A stretch of 64,000 nucleotides of DNA, taken from assembly GCA_017554325.1 (NCBI GenBank), contig JAFZIP010000007.1, positions 150,258-214,257 of the forward strand, given 5' to 3'. The DNA is from Bacteroidales bacterium (GTDB taxonomy: Bacteria > Bacteroidota > Bacteroidia > Bacteroidales > WCHB1-69). A model generated the notes under the pieces. That model was not told where the DNA came from and ran no database searches. It saw only the letters and a list, made by a program, of their open reading frames with translations. Positions 23,115 to 33,245 of this stretch are shown piece after piece. The translations under genes and the position numbers were made by a program. Position 1 is the stretch's first letter; every line of letters starts with the position of its first letter.

Positions 23115-23936
23115 CTAATTCATTCCACGGGATTTCTTGATGCGTTCGTAGGCTTCGTTCACTTGGGCAAACTTGACTTCGGCGGCCTTGCGCACGTCTT
23201 CGCCCAGGTGGCTTACTTTGTCGGGATGGTGCTTCTTGGCGGCGGCGCGATAGGCTTTCTTCACTTCATCGTCGGTGGCATCCGGGGAGACTTCCAATAT
23301 CTTGTAATCGTTCTCCAGCGTGGCTTGGGAAACCCTGCCGCCGTAAGAGTTGCCTCCGTAGGTATAGTCGCCGTAGGTTTGCTGGTAGCCGCCGTAGTAG
23401 GAACCCACGAACATGGATTTCACGGCTTCAAAGTTGCTGCGGCTGATGCCGCACAGGTCGGAAATGTATTGGATGGCATCCAATTCCTCCTGACGCATGG
23501 AGCCGTCGGCCTGGGAGAAGCCGAAGAGGAATTGCAGGATGACCAGTTTCTCATAGATGGTGGCGTGCTGCCGGAGGTCGGCGCACACGCTCTGGATGTC
23601 AATGTCGGAGTTGAGAATGTCCCTGAATCGGAGCATGGCTGAGGAGAGTTGGTCCGAAGACATGGTTTTGGCCAGGAACTGGCGTACATATTCCATCTCG
23701 GAGCGCAGCAGCCGGTTGTTGTCGGCCTTGGCCACGTATGCGGCCAAAACCAGCTCGTGCTCAGTAAAGTCTTGCGATTTGTAATAATGTCTTTGGGCCT
23801 GAATTCTCTTTCTGCCGACAATGCCGTCCAGCAATGCGCCGAGCAGGAATCCTATACCCGCGCCGGGCCATCCATCGACTATAAGTCCGATGATGGAGAA
23901 AACAAAACTGAATGTTCCAGTGAAGAGACAGCCCAT
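23115..23936 (-). CDS. TerB-DnaJ membrane co-chaperone (DjlA-like)
   Basis: This 273-residue protein has a hydrophobic glycine-rich N-terminal segment (~1-40, LLGALLDGIVG), a TerB-like helical domain (~60-170, with HELVLAAYVAKADN and FGFSQADGSMRQEELDAI), a glycine/tyrosine-rich linker (~180-205), and a C-terminal J domain with the DnaK-activating HPD motif in KKHHPDKVSHLG (~236). This order is that of DjlA-type membrane-anchored co-chaperones. It would stimulate a Hsp70 at the inner membrane. No DnaK gene is nearby. It is followed by kdsC across a short repeat-filled spacer. Confidence 0.83.
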   Translation of the reverse strand: MGCLFTGTFSFVFSIIGLIVDGWPGAGIGFLLGALLDGIVGRKRIQAQRHYYKSQDFTEHELVLAAYVAKADNNRLLRSEMEYVRQFLAKTMSSDQLSSAMLRFRDILNSDIDIQSVCADLRQHATIYEKLVILQFLFGFSQADGSMRQEELDAIQYISDLCGISRSNFEAVKSMFVGSYYGGYQQTYGDYTYGGNSYGGRVSQATLENDYKILEVSPDATDDEVKKAYRAAAKKHHPDKVSHLGEDVRKAAEVKFAQVNEAYERIKKSRGMN

Positions 23937-23937
23937 G

Positions 23938-23989
23938 TAGAGATTAGAGATTAATAGATTAAAGATTAATAGATTAAAGATTAGAGATT
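23938..23989. repeat. Short tandem repeats between kdsC and the DnaJ-like gene
   Basis: The spacer is built almost wholly from 14-17-bp units of the form TTAATAGATTAAAGA and GATTAGAGATTA. At least three overlapping copies are present. It is simple-sequence DNA without coding potential and resembles the spacer-filling repeats elsewhere in the window in style, but not in sequence. Confidence 0.7.
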
Positions 23990-23990
23990 A

Positions 23991-24512
23991 TTACCATACG
24001 AAGGCGTCGTCATTGAACCATTTCCCATGTGCGGAAAGCACTTGTTGGATGACATCGCGGACGGCTCCGTTGCCGCCGGGGCGCGGCGACACGTAGTCGG
24101 CAATGTGCATGATTTCCTCTGCCGCATCAGCAGGGCAGCACTTGATGCCGGCCAGCAACATCATCTTGTAATCGGGAATGTCGTCGCCCATGATGAGCAC
24201 GTTTTCGGGTTGCAGATGGTGCTTCTCAAGATACTCGCGGAACATCAGGATCTTGTCATGCACCTTCAGATACATCTCCATGCCGGGAAAGTCCTTGTAG
24301 CGTAGTCGCATGGACTCGGCGTAGCCGCCGGAGATGACGGCCACGTTGTACCCTTTGCGGAGCGCGTATTGCAGGGCATAGCCATCTTTCACGTTGGTGG
24401 CGCGCACCTGCTCGCCGTCGCGCTGCACGTAAATCTTGCCATCTGAAAGCACGCCGTCGAAATCAAAGATGAATGTGTTGATTTTCTGTATCTTATCCTG
24501 TAACTCGATCAT
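23991..24512 (-). CDS. kdsC: KdsC-type HAD phosphatase (KDO 8-phosphate phosphatase)
   Basis: This HAD-superfamily phosphatase of 173 residues has no cap domain, as in KdsC. Motif I is DFDGVLSDG (17-25, nucleophile Asp17), motif II is the VISGG segment, and motif IV is MGDDIPDYKMM. The segment CCPADAAEEIMHIADYVSPRPGGNGAVRDV is the family signature near the C-terminus. KdsC hydrolyses 3-deoxy-D-manno-octulosonate 8-phosphate to KDO for the LPS inner core. It lies 12 bp downstream of clpC on the same strand. A related NeuA-linked phosphatase is possible, but no sialic-acid genes are nearby. Confidence 0.87.
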   Translation of the reverse strand: MIELQDKIQKINTFIFDFDGVLSDGKIYVQRDGEQVRATNVKDGYALQYALRKGYNVAVISGGYAESMRLRYKDFPGMEMYLKVHDKILMFREYLEKHHLQPENVLIMGDDIPDYKMMLLAGIKCCPADAAEEIMHIADYVSPRPGGNGAVRDVIQQVLSAHGKWFNDDAFVW

Positions 24513-24524
24513 AATGGTGCGGGC

Positions 24525-27059
24525 TTATTGCGCAATAGTTTGTTTGTTGACAATCACTACTTCTTCTTTCAATTCATCGTAATCCAGATCCACAACGGAA
24601 CCTTGCGGCAGGGTCTGGTTCAAAATCTCTTCTGCCAGCAGGTCCTCCACATGCTTCTGGATAGCGCGTTTCAGCGGGCGGGCGCCGTAGTTGGCATCCC
24701 AGCCGGCCTCGGCGAGATGCTCTTTCGCCTTGTCGGTGACATGGATTTCGATGCCCAAATCTTGCACGCGGCCGATGACCTTTCTGAGCTCTATTTCGAT
24801 AATCTTGATGATTTCGTCCTTGCCCAGGCTGTTGAAGTAGATGACATCATCGACGCGGTTGAGGAACTCGGGTGAGAAGTTGGCCTTCAGCGCTTTTTCG
24901 AGGATGCCGTGCTCCACTTTGTTCTGGGCGGCTTTGGTGGCCTCGGTGTTGAAGCCCACACCGGTGCCGAAGTCTTTGAGTTCGCGCGTGCCGATGTTGG
25001 AGGTCATGATGAGGATGGTGTTCTTGAAATCGACCTTGCGGCCCATGCCGTCGGTGAGCTGGCCCTCGTCGAACACTTGAAGCAGCACGTTATAGACGTC
25101 GTGATGGGCTTTTTCGATTTCATCCAGCAACACGATGGAGTAGGGCTTGCGGCGCACCTTTTCGGTGAGTTGGCCGCCCTCTTCGTAGCCCACATAGCCG
25201 GGAGGCGCACCGATGAGGCGCGACACGGTGTGTTTCTCCATGTATTCGCTCATGTCGATGCGGATGATGGCATCCTGCGAGTCGAACAGGTATTCGGCCA
25301 GCACTTTGGCGAGGTAGGTTTTGCCCACGCCGGTGGGGCCGAGGAAGATGAACGTGCCGATGGGCTTGTTGGGATCCTTAAGGCCCGCGCGGTTGCGGCG
25401 GATGGCCTTGGCAATCTTGACGATGGCGTCATCCTGGCCAATGACGGTGCCTTTCAGCTCGTCGGCCATGCGCATCAGGCGCTCGCCTTCGTTCTTGGCG
25501 ATGCGCTGCACGGGCACGCCCGTCATCATGGCAATCACTTCGGCGACAGTCTCCTCCGTGACGGTCGGGCGCTGGAGGTCGGATTGGCTTTCCCACTCTT
25601 TCTTGATGTCGGCAAGCTTATTTTCCAGCTGTTTGATCTGGTCGCGGTAGCCGGCGGCGGCGTTGTACTGCTGCTCTTTGATGGCTTCGGATTTCAGCTT
25701 CTCGAAATCGGCAATCTCCTTTTCCACTTCCAGCAGTTCGTCGGGGACGTGGATGTTCTGGATGTGGAGGCGTGCACCGGCCTCGTCCATCGCGTCGATG
25801 GCCTTGTCGGGCAGGCAGCGGTCGGAGATGTAGCGGTTGGAGAGGGAGACGCAGGCTTTGAGCGAGTCCTCGCTGTATCTCACCAGATGATGGTCTTCGT
25901 ATTTGTCTTTGATGTTATTCAGAATCTCGATGGTCTCGTCGGGCGTGGTCGGGTCGAGGATGATTTTCTGGAAGCGGCGTTCCAGCGCGCCGTCCTTCTC
26001 GATGTATTCCCGGTACTCATCCAGGGTGGTGGCGCCGATGCACTGGAGCTCGCCGCGCGCCAGGGCGGGTTTGAAGAGGTTGGAGGCGTCCATGCTGCCG
26101 GGGGAGTTACCAGCGCCCACCATGGTGTGCAGCTCGTCGATGAACAGGATGACGTTGGGGTTTTTCTCCAGCTCGGTGAGGATGGTCTTGACGCGCTCCT
26201 CGAACTGGCCGCGGTACTTGGTGCCGGCCACGAGGGAGGCCATGTCGAGGCTCACCACGCGCTTGTTCATCAGGGTGCGCGACACGTGCCCTTGCACGAT
26301 GTTCATGGCGAGGCCTTCCGCCACGGCGGACTTGCCCACGCCGGGTTCGCCGATGAGCACAGGGTTGTTTTTCTTGCGGCGGCTCAGGATCTGGGCGATG
26401 CGCTCCAGCTCCCGCTGGCGGCCCACCACGGGATCCAGCTTGCCCTCGGCGGCGAACTTGGTGAGGTCCTTGCCGAAGCTGTCCAGCATGGGCGTGGCGG
26501 AGCCTTTCGCGCTGTCCTTGGCGGCGCGCGCCGAGAACCGGCGGTCTTCCTCTTCGTCAATGTCATCCCCCGGAGCCACCAATGATTCTGTCCTGCCGGC
26601 TCCCATGTTCAACTCCTTCTTAACCTCTGCGGAGAAAGAAGCGTACGACAGACCGGCTCTCGTCAGGTACATCTTCACCACGTTGGATGCGTCGTTGCGT
26701 CCGTCGCGCAAGACGGCCAGAATGAAATGATAGGATTCCACCACGTCGCTCCTGAATTCTTTCGAAATCAGATAGGATAGACGTAAAGTGTTGTCTGTTT
26801 GCGTATTGAATTTCAACTGTGAAGCCTCAATATCCACCTTGCTCTCGTTGCTGTCGATCAGCTCCTCGATCTTGGTGCGAAGGGCGTTCACATCAATACG
26901 ATATATATTGAACAGGTTTTTCGTGGTGCTTTCGTTCGGATAGCGAAGGATGGCCACGGTAAGATGTTCGATACCGATGCTGGGAGAATGGTAATATGCA
27001 GCTATCTTGCCGGATTCCTCCAGCGCGTAGTTCATCTCGTCAGAATACTTGATTTCCAT
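24525..27059 (-). CDS. clpC: ATP-dependent Clp protease ATP-binding subunit ClpC
   Basis: This HSP100 unfoldase feeds substrates to ClpP. The 844 residues include a Clp N-terminal repeat domain (~1-145), a first AAA+ module with GEPGVGKS (~238) and Walker B ILFIDELH, a middle domain with a UVR-like segment ([20 protein letters not shown]), and a second AAA+ module with GPTGVGKT (~578) and LLDEIEKAH. The UVR segment and overall length favour ClpC over ClpB or ClpA. It has its own TACTTTTGC promoter and is followed by kdsC. ClpP is encoded at 40063. Confidence 0.93.
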   Translation of the reverse strand: MEIKYSDEMNYALEESGKIAAYYHSPSIGIEHLTVAILRYPNESTTKNLFNIYRIDVNALRTKIEELIDSNESKVDIEASQLKFNTQTDNTLRLSYLISKEFRSDVVESYHFILAVLRDGRNDASNVVKMYLTRAGLSYASFSAEVKKELNMGAGRTESLVAPGDDIDEEEDRRFSARAAKDSAKGSATPMLDSFGKDLTKFAAEGKLDPVVGRQRELERIAQILSRRKKNNPVLIGEPGVGKSAVAEGLAMNIVQGHVSRTLMNKRVVSLDMASLVAGTKYRGQFEERVKTILTELEKNPNVILFIDELHTMVGAGNSPGSMDASNLFKPALARGELQCIGATTLDEYREYIEKDGALERRFQKIILDPTTPDETIEILNNIKDKYEDHHLVRYSEDSLKACVSLSNRYISDRCLPDKAIDAMDEAGARLHIQNIHVPDELLEVEKEIADFEKLKSEAIKEQQYNAAAGYRDQIKQLENKLADIKKEWESQSDLQRPTVTEETVAEVIAMMTGVPVQRIAKNEGERLMRMADELKGTVIGQDDAIVKIAKAIRRNRAGLKDPNKPIGTFIFLGPTGVGKTYLAKVLAEYLFDSQDAIIRIDMSEYMEKHTVSRLIGAPPGYVGYEEGGQLTEKVRRKPYSIVLLDEIEKAHHDVYNVLLQVFDEGQLTDGMGRKVDFKNTILIMTSNIGTRELKDFGTGVGFNTEATKAAQNKVEHGILEKALKANFSPEFLNRVDDVIYFNSLGKDEIIKIIEIELRKVIGRVQDLGIEIHVTDKAKEHLAEAGWDANYGARPLKRAIQKHVEDLLAEEILNQTLPQGSVVDLDYDELKEEVVIVNKQTIAQ

Positions 27060-27075
27060 TTTTCAAAAATTTGGC

Positions 27076-27084
27076 GCAAAAGTA
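27076..27084 (-). promoter_or_regulatory. Promoter of clpC
   Basis: On the minus strand the -7 element TACTTTTGC lies 16 bp before the start codon, preceded by a T-rich tract. The predicted leader is very short. I see no CIRCE or CtsR-like operator. Confidence 0.72.
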
Positions 27085-27219
27085 CAAAAAAATGATGGAG
27101 TAAAAAAATCGAATCCGACAATGGCGGAATTTCAAAAATTTTAGTATTTTCGTGCCTTATTTGTGTAAAATTTAATTGCTTAACTAACAATAGCTTAGGG
27201 AAAATTAAAAGTAGATAAA

Positions 27220-29793
27220 ATGACAGAAGAAGAAACTTTAGGAGAAAAAATCGTGCAAGTGAACATCGAGAACCAGATGAAAACGGCCTACATCGACTAT
27301 TCCATGTCCGTCATCGTGTCTCGTGCCTTGCCTGATGTCCGTGACGGCCTGAAACCTGTGCAGCGTCGTATCATTTATGCGATGTGGGACATGAACATCA
27401 TCTCCTCCCAACCTTATAAGAAGTCCGCCAGAATTGTGGGTGAGGTGCTAGGTAAATACCATCCGCACGGCGATACCGCCGTATATGACGCCATGGTCCG
27501 CATGGCCCAGCCGTGGTCTCTGCGCTATCCGTTTGTAGATGGTCAGGGTAACTTCGGCTCTGTAGATGGCGACAGCCCCGCAGCCATGCGTTACACGGAA
27601 GCCCGTCTCCGCAAGTCAGCAGAAGACATGGTGGCCGACATTGAGAAGGACACTGTGGATATGAATCTCAACTTCGACGATACTATCCCGGAACCGACCG
27701 TATTGCCTTCCAAGATTCCTAACTTGCTGGTGAACGGTGCGTCGGGTATCGCGGTGGGTATGGCCACGAACATGGCTCCGCACAACTTGCGTGAGGTGTG
27801 CGACGGCATCTGTGCCTATATCGACAACAATGAGATCACCATACCTGAACTGATGCAGTATATCAAAGCTCCTGACTTCCCGTCGGGTTGCGTGATTTAC
27901 GGCGTGCAGGGTGTGCAAGAGGCCTTCAACACCGGTCGCGGCAGAATCGTGATGCGCGGCCATGCGGATATCGAAACCGACAAGAACCGCAACCGCATCA
28001 TCGTGACCTCACTGCCGTACATGGTGAATCCGTCCGATATGATCCGCCACACGGTGGAGTTGGTGAAGGATGACAAGATTGTGGGGATCACGAATATCGA
28101 GAACCTGTCCAACAAGCGCAACGGTACGCGCATCGTCTATGACCTGCGCAAGGATGTGGTGCCTGAGGTGGTGCTCAACAAGCTGTATCAGATGACGGCG
28201 TTGCAGTCTGCTTTCAGCGTGAACAATGTTGCGCTGGTGAACGGCCGCCCGATGACGCTGAATCTGAAAGACATGATTGCGGAGTATGTCAAGCACCGTC
28301 ACCAAGTGGTGATTCGCCGTACCCAGTTCGACCTCAAGAAAGCCCAGGCCCGCGCCCATATCCTGGAAGGTTTCCTCAAGGCGCTGGATATCATCGATGA
28401 GGTGATTGCCCTGATTCGCGCTTCCCAGACGGTGCAAGAAGCCCAGAACGGACTGATGGAGAAATGGGGATTCACCGATTTGCAGGCCAAGGCTATTGTC
28501 GAGATGCGTCTTCGCCAGCTCACCGGCTTGGAGAGAGAAAAACTCCAGAATGAATACGATGAGCTTCTCAAACTGATCAAGTATCTGCAAGATGTGCTCG
28601 CCGATGAAAGCCTCCGTATGGGCATCATCAAGGATGAGTTGCAGGATATCAAGAATCGCTACGGCGACGATCGCCGTTCTCCGATTGAGTTTGACGCTTC
28701 CGAGTTCCGCGTGGAGGATACCATCGCCGATGAAGAAGTGGTTATCACCATTTCCCATTTGGGTTATATCAAACGTACCCCGCTGGCCGAGTATAAGGTT
28801 CAGAACCGCGGTGGCAAGGGCTCCAAGGGCAGCAGCTCCCGCGACGAGGACTTCATCGAACATCTCTACATGGCCACCAACCACAACTACCTGCTTTTCT
28901 TCACTGAAAAGGGTAAGTGCTTCTGGCTGCGTGTGTTTGAGATTCCGGAAGGCGTCAAGACCTCCAAGGGCCGCGCCATCCAGAATATCTTGCAAATCGA
29001 AGAGGATGACAAGATTGCATCCATCATCAACCTCACCTCCATCACGGATCCTGATTACATCAACAATCATTTCGTGATTCTGTGTACCGAAAAGGGTATC
29101 ATCAAGAAGACCTCTATCGATGCATATTCTCACCCGCGCAAGAAAGGTATCATCGCCATCAACGTGCGTGAGGGCGACCGCTTGATTGCCGCTCGTTTCA
29201 CTGATGGCAACAGCGACATGATGCTGGCATTGCATTCGGGCCGCGCCATCCGCTTCAAAGAGAACGAGGAGATGCGCGCCATGGGCCGTACTGCTTCCGG
29301 CGTGAAGGGTGTTACCCTGGCCGGTCCTGACGACAAGATTGTGGGCGTGCTCTGCGTGGACAACCCCGAAAGCCATATTCTCATTGTGTCCGAGGCAGGC
29401 TTCGGCAAACGCTCCCTGTTGGAAGACTACCGAATTACGCACCGCGGCGGTAAGGGCGTCAGCACCATCAAGATTACGGAGAAGACGGGCAAGCTGATTG
29501 CCATGAAGTGCGTGACCGATGAGGATGACCTGATGATCATAAACCGCTCCGGTATCGCCATCCGTCTCCACGTGGACGAGCTGCGCATCTTGGGCCGCAA
29601 TACGCAAGGTGTGAAACTGATCGACTTGAGAAAGAACGACATCATCGCTGCCGTTTGTGTGGTGCCTCGCCAGGATGAGGAAGAGGATGAGTTAGGTGAA
29701 GGCGGTGAAATAGGTGAAAGTGGTGAAGGTGGTGAAATGGGTGAAAGTGGTGAAATGGGTGAAAGTGGTGAAGTGATTGAAACTGAAGCTTAA
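27220..29793 (+). CDS. gyrA: DNA gyrase subunit A
   Basis: GyrA cuts and rejoins DNA in type II supercoiling. The 857-residue protein has the breakage-reunion domain with active-site Tyr125 in [10 protein letters not shown] and the quinolone-pocket segment [13 protein letters not shown], with Thr86 and Asp90. The C-terminal beta-pinwheel contains [12 protein letters not shown], which matches the GyrA-box consensus QRRGGKG, and [15 protein letters not shown]; this favours gyrase over ParC. The last ~40 residues (from [11 protein letters not shown]) are an acidic Gly-Glu-Ser/Met tail encoded by GGTGAA-type tandem repeats. It is divergent from clpC. A TATTTTCG-like element is upstream near 27140. 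Confidence 0.95.
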   Translation: MTEEETLGEKIVQVNIENQMKTAYIDYSMSVIVSRALPDVRDGLKPVQRRIIYAMWDMNIISSQPYKKSARIVGEVLGKYHPHGDTAVYDAMVRMAQPWSLRYPFVDGQGNFGSVDGDSPAAMRYTEARLRKSAEDMVADIEKDTVDMNLNFDDTIPEPTVLPSKIPNLLVNGASGIAVGMATNMAPHNLREVCDGICAYIDNNEITIPELMQYIKAPDFPSGCVIYGVQGVQEAFNTGRGRIVMRGHADIETDKNRNRIIVTSLPYMVNPSDMIRHTVELVKDDKIVGITNIENLSNKRNGTRIVYDLRKDVVPEVVLNKLYQMTALQSAFSVNNVALVNGRPMTLNLKDMIAEYVKHRHQVVIRRTQFDLKKAQARAHILEGFLKALDIIDEVIALIRASQTVQEAQNGLMEKWGFTDLQAKAIVEMRLRQLTGLEREKLQNEYDELLKLIKYLQDVLADESLRMGIIKDELQDIKNRYGDDRRSPIEFDASEFRVEDTIADEEVVITISHLGYIKRTPLAEYKVQNRGGKGSKGSSSRDEDFIEHLYMATNHNYLLFFTEKGKCFWLRVFEIPEGVKTSKGRAIQNILQIEEDDKIASIINLTSITDPDYINNHFVILCTEKGIIKKTSIDAYSHPRKKGIIAINVREGDRLIAARFTDGNSDMMLALHSGRAIRFKENEEMRAMGRTASGVKGVTLAGPDDKIVGVLCVDNPESHILIVSEAGFGKRSLLEDYRITHRGGKGVSTIKITEKTGKLIAMKCVTDEDDLMIINRSGIAIRLHVDELRILGRNTQGVKLIDLRKNDIIAAVCVVPRQDEEEDELGEGGEIGESGEGGEMGESGEMGESGEVIETEA
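29695..29775 (+). repeat. GGTGAA-type tandem repeats coding the GyrA tail
   Basis: The array is composed of GGTGAA followed by AGT, ATG, GGC or ATA. An 18-bp higher-order unit (GGTGAAATGGGTGAAAGT) occurs almost twice in succession. It keeps the gyrA frame and encodes Gly-Glu-x repeats. Related purine-rich repeats fill spacers elsewhere in the window. Confidence 0.85.
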
Positions 29794-29804
29794 TATTTAA
29801 AAAG

Positions 29805-30995
29805 ATGAAAAGAGCCTTTTTTCTGATTTTGATGGCCGTTTGTGTGATGGGTGCCACCGCGCAGAAGCCTTCCCTGAACAAGGCCTATAACCACTACTAT
29901 GACAAGAACTTTGTCAAGGCCAAAGAGGCTATAGACCTGTGTGTGCAGGATGAAAAGCTTTCCACCAAAGCACAGACGTGGCTTTATAAGGGCAATATTT
30001 ATTATTTCCTGGCCAACGAGGAGTATGGCGCGAAGCAGAAGGATAGCATGTATCAGATAGTCTATCCTGATGCTCCGGTGGAGGCGTATGATGCCTTTGC
30101 CAAAGCCCAGGAAATCAATGCAAATGCCGAAGCCATGGACATGTTGACTTCCAAAGAGGCTCTTCCGCAGTTGTATCCCCTTCTTTTGGTACGTGGTGTG
30201 GACCTGTTGATTGCAAAGGATTATGCCGGCGCAAAGACCATCCTGGGAAAAAGCATCGCTTCGTATGAAATGGGAACTCCGCAGTATCCCATGAACGGCG
30301 AAATTTACTACTATTACGCTTACGCGTTGGAAATGCTGAATTTGAAAGATGAGGTGCGTCCGTATTATGAAAAGGCGGTCAAGGATGGTTCGACCAACCC
30401 GTACGTGTATATCCGTCTTATCGAATCGTACAAGACGGAAGATAATCCTGCAATGGCCAAAACGGTTCTCGATAACGCCAAGGCCAAGTTGCCTTCCAAC
30501 ACCGGCATTGCGCTCGCTGAAGTCGATTACTATTACTGGATGAAAGACAGCACCAAGGCCAGAGAGCTGCTCAACGCCATACCTTCTTACAGCATTACCA
30601 ATCCTGATGAACTGGTGAACCTCGCCAATTGTTACATCAAGGAGAAGAGATACGAGGATGCCATACAACTGCTGGAGAGGGCCAATCGTCTGTCATCCGG
30701 CAATTTTGTCGTGTTGTATAATCTTGGGGTTTGTGAATACAGTCTGTCGGAGCAGCTTTTCAACCAATACAATAAATTGGCGGTTTTTAATCCTGACGAT
30801 GCAAATGCAGTCCAACACAAGCATCTGTCTGACGAGCATCTGAAAAATGCGGCCGGATATTTCGAACAAGCACGATTGATAGAACCTGAAGATCTGAACC
30901 TGCTCAACACACTTCGTGCAATTTACGCCCGCCAGCAATCGCCGAAATACGATGAGATCGATGCCATCATCAAACGTGTCAATGGTAACAAATAA
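29805..30995 (+). CDS. Secreted tetratricopeptide-repeat protein (first of a pair)
   Basis: This 396-residue protein has a signal peptide (MKRAFFLILMAVCVMGATAQ). The remainder is helical, with several TPR-like units, for example KAYNHYYDKNFVKAKEAIDL (~27-46), NGEIYYYYAYALEMLNLKDE, NLANCYIKEKRYEDAIQLLE and a final YFEQARLIEPEDLNLLNTLR. It lies 11 bp after gyrA and is followed by a paralogue of nearly equal size. TPR proteins act as protein-protein scaffolds, and in Bacteroidota many periplasmic ones belong to envelope assemblies. No specific partner can be named. Confidence 0.8.
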   Translation: MKRAFFLILMAVCVMGATAQKPSLNKAYNHYYDKNFVKAKEAIDLCVQDEKLSTKAQTWLYKGNIYYFLANEEYGAKQKDSMYQIVYPDAPVEAYDAFAKAQEINANAEAMDMLTSKEALPQLYPLLLVRGVDLLIAKDYAGAKTILGKSIASYEMGTPQYPMNGEIYYYYAYALEMLNLKDEVRPYYEKAVKDGSTNPYVYIRLIESYKTEDNPAMAKTVLDNAKAKLPSNTGIALAEVDYYYWMKDSTKARELLNAIPSYSITNPDELVNLANCYIKEKRYEDAIQLLERANRLSSGNFVVLYNLGVCEYSLSEQLFNQYNKLAVFNPDDANAVQHKHLSDEHLKNAAGYFEQARLIEPEDLNLLNTLRAIYARQQSPKYDEIDAIIKRVNGNK

Positions 30996-31054
30996 AACAA
31001 TTGGATATACAAATCATATTAGATAAGAATTAATAACCTTTAATATTTGGAACA

Positions 31055-32242
31055 ATGAAAAAATTAATGCTTGTAATCGTCGGATTCATGATCAGCACGA
31101 CGCTGTTTTCACAATCATGCCTGGATGACGTTTGGATGTGCTTGCGTCAGAACCAAGCCCCCAAAGCTAAAAAACTGCTGGAAAGCTGCATGGCTTCCAA
31201 CCCTGACAATGCACAAGTCTGGCTTATGAAAGCAAATGTGTATGTGAACTTGTATAACATGGACCAAAAGAAAATCAGTGCGGATCCTTCCTACACGCCG
31301 CGCTATCCCGATGCTCTGCTGACAGCCAATGAGGCTTTCGTCAAGGCACTGGAGCTGGATCCCAAGGTGGAGCCCAAGACGGGTATGTTAGGCGCAATCG
31401 CCGGACAGAAGCTGTGCGCCGAGCCGTTCTACAACATGGGTGTGCAAGCTGAGGAGAAAGGTGATTATCAGAACGCAGTGAAATATTTCACCCTGGCTGC
31501 CAAGAATTACGAGTTGGCCAATGTGAAGAACAATGCTGCTGCCGCATATCTCCAGCTGGCTTTGGCATACGGCAAGTTGAATGACCAGGCTAACTACAAA
31601 GGCATGTTGCTCAAGTCCATCGCTTGCAGTCCTGCCGCTTATCCCGCTTGCTACACGGAATTGTATTACATCTATGAGGCCGAAAAAGACACGGTGAACT
31701 GCGGTAAGATTCTGGAAAAGGGCTTTGCAGCCATCCCCGCTGACAAACAAGGCGAACTTATTGAACCTCAGATGAACTACTATTCCATGACGGGCCAGAA
31801 AGACAAACTGATGGCATTGTGCGATACCATGTTGAAGAACAATCCCGGCGATTTGACCACGATCTTGAACTGCGCCAACTATCTGAGCAACTTCAAGGCA
31901 TACGAGAAGGCTGAGGAAATCCTCACGGAAGCACTGGCCAAGAACCCCAACGAGTTCAAACTGAACAGCCAGATGGCATACCGTTACTTCATGGAAGTGG
32001 TGGATTATGAAGACCGCATTGAGGCTGCCAAGAATGCCAAGCAGTGGAGCGAGATGAATCCTCTGAGAGAGGCCCAGAAGCCGGTTTTGCAAAAGGCTCA
32101 CGACTGGAGTGACAAGGCCTATCAGATCAACCCGGACGATCGTCAGAACAACATCATGTTGCAACAGCTTAAGGTGAAATTGCTGCTTCCCGTTCCGGAT
32201 GAGTTGAAAGCCAAGGTTGACTCATACAGACACAAAGAGTAA
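31055..32242 (+). CDS. Secreted tetratricopeptide-repeat protein (second of a pair)
   Basis: This 395-residue protein begins with a signal peptide (MKKLMLVIVGFMISTTLFSQ). TPR-like helices follow, including EKGDYQNAVKYFTLAAKNYE, AYLQLALAYGKLNDQANYKG, KAYEKAEEILTEALAKNPNE and a final segment rich in W/D/K. Like its upstream paralogue it carries AEPFYNMGVQAEE-type repeats, and it has the same order of features, so the pair arose by duplication. It ends before a strong bidirectional terminator. No enzymatic motif is seen. Confidence 0.8.
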   Translation: MKKLMLVIVGFMISTTLFSQSCLDDVWMCLRQNQAPKAKKLLESCMASNPDNAQVWLMKANVYVNLYNMDQKKISADPSYTPRYPDALLTANEAFVKALELDPKVEPKTGMLGAIAGQKLCAEPFYNMGVQAEEKGDYQNAVKYFTLAAKNYELANVKNNAAAAYLQLALAYGKLNDQANYKGMLLKSIACSPAAYPACYTELYYIYEAEKDTVNCGKILEKGFAAIPADKQGELIEPQMNYYSMTGQKDKLMALCDTMLKNNPGDLTTILNCANYLSNFKAYEKAEEILTEALAKNPNEFKLNSQMAYRYFMEVVDYEDRIEAAKNAKQWSEMNPLREAQKPVLQKAHDWSDKAYQINPDDRQNNIMLQQLKVKLLLPVPDELKAKVDSYRHKE

Positions 32243-32266
32243 CAATAATAGTTAATATGTTTGTGG

Positions 32267-32301
32267 GCGGCCGCTTCTTATCAGAAGTGGCCGCTTTTTT
32301 T
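32267..32301. terminator. Strong bidirectional terminator between convergent genes
   Basis: GCGGCCGCTTCT (32267-32278) pairs with AGAAGTGGCCGC (32283-32294, one G-U), then TTTTTTT follows. It terminates the TPR operon. The hairpin overlaps the stop codon of the minus-strand radical SAM gene (32281-32283), so that gene's last codons form part of the stem. Confidence 0.85.
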
Positions 32302-33243
32302 GTCGTATATTTTCCCTTGCCAGCTGTCTCTTCGTTCCAATTCCGCCTCTACGCTTTTCACGATTTCATCATAGTGTATGTTGTGCCAGTGCGATACGGC
32401 CAGATAGCGGGGAGGCACCTCTCCGGCCAAGCGGTCGATGACGATGTCTGGATTTAGTCGCTCTAAAAAATCAGCAATGAATTCAACATACTCCTCAAAA
32501 GTGAAGATATGGAAGTCGGCTGTTTTTTCGCGGTACTCGTGTTCCATGGGTGTGCCTTTGAAAATCTGGAGCTGGTGGAATTTGAGGTGCAGGATGGGCA
32601 GGGCATTGAGGGTGTCGGTGTCTGCGAGCCAGTCGGCGGGCGTTTCGCCGGGCAATCCGAAGATGAGGTGCGCGCCCGCGGGCAGATGATGCTTCCGGCA
32701 GCCTGCAAGTGCCCGCCTCACACAATCGAAGTCGTGGCCACGCCGGATGCGCCGGAGGGTCTCGTCACGGCAGCTCTCCACGCCTAATTCAATGGCTACG
32801 TAGGTCCGTTTTTGCAAATATTCCAGATAATCCAATGTCTCCTCGCTGAGGCAATCTGGCCGTGTGGCGATAACCAATCCCTGTATCTCGGGGTGCTGCA
32901 GGACCTCTTCAAATTTCTCTTTTAAGACAGAAATAGGCGCGTAAGTGTTGGAGTATGCCTGGAAATAGGCAAGATAACCGTACGGTTCCCGGCGCCGGTT
33001 TCGATGGAAAAGGATGCCGTCATCAATCTGTTGCGTTAGGCTTTTCTTGGGCGTGCAATAGGAAGGATTGAAGGCGGCATTGAGACAATAAGTGCAACCG
33101 CCTGTGCCAGTTGTGCCATCCCGGTTGGGACAAGTGAAACCGGCATCGATGGCCACACGTTGCATGCGCCCGCCAAATTGCATCTGCATGAAATGGCTGT
33201 GTGAGTGAAAACGACGGGAATCACCCCACGGATAGCATTCCAT
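32281..33243 (-). CDS. Radical SAM protein, TIGR01212/YhcC family
   Basis: This 320-residue protein belongs to the radical SAM family that includes E. coli YhcC. The [4Fe-4S] ligands are the three cysteines in CPNRDGTTGTGGCTYC (residues 38, 50, 53), in the CxnCxxC form typical of this subfamily. The Elp3-like core continues with GLVIATRPDCLSEETLDYL and ELGVESCRDETLRRI. The substrate is unknown, although the Elp3-like core suggests tRNA or small-molecule modification. It is the last gene of a minus-strand group and starts two bases after the lipoprotein gene's stop. Confidence 0.87.
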   Translation of the reverse strand: MECYPWGDSRRFHSHSHFMQMQFGGRMQRVAIDAGFTCPNRDGTTGTGGCTYCLNAAFNPSYCTPKKSLTQQIDDGILFHRNRRREPYGYLAYFQAYSNTYAPISVLKEKFEEVLQHPEIQGLVIATRPDCLSEETLDYLEYLQKRTYVAIELGVESCRDETLRRIRRGHDFDCVRRALAGCRKHHLPAGAHLIFGLPGETPADWLADTDTLNALPILHLKFHQLQIFKGTPMEHEYREKTADFHIFTFEEYVEFIADFLERLNPDIVIDRLAGEVPPRYLAVSHWHNIHYDEIVKSVEAELERRDSWQGKIYDKKSGHF

Positions 33244-33245
33244 TG

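Noticed and set aside
24909..26585. A 558-residue plus-strand frame opposite clpC
   Set aside because: It is the complement of a strongly conserved AAA+ gene and has no start context or family features; it is a by-product of codon bias.
28009..29607. A 532-residue minus-strand frame opposite gyrA
   Set aside because: It is antisense to a core gene, with no promoter and no known motif.
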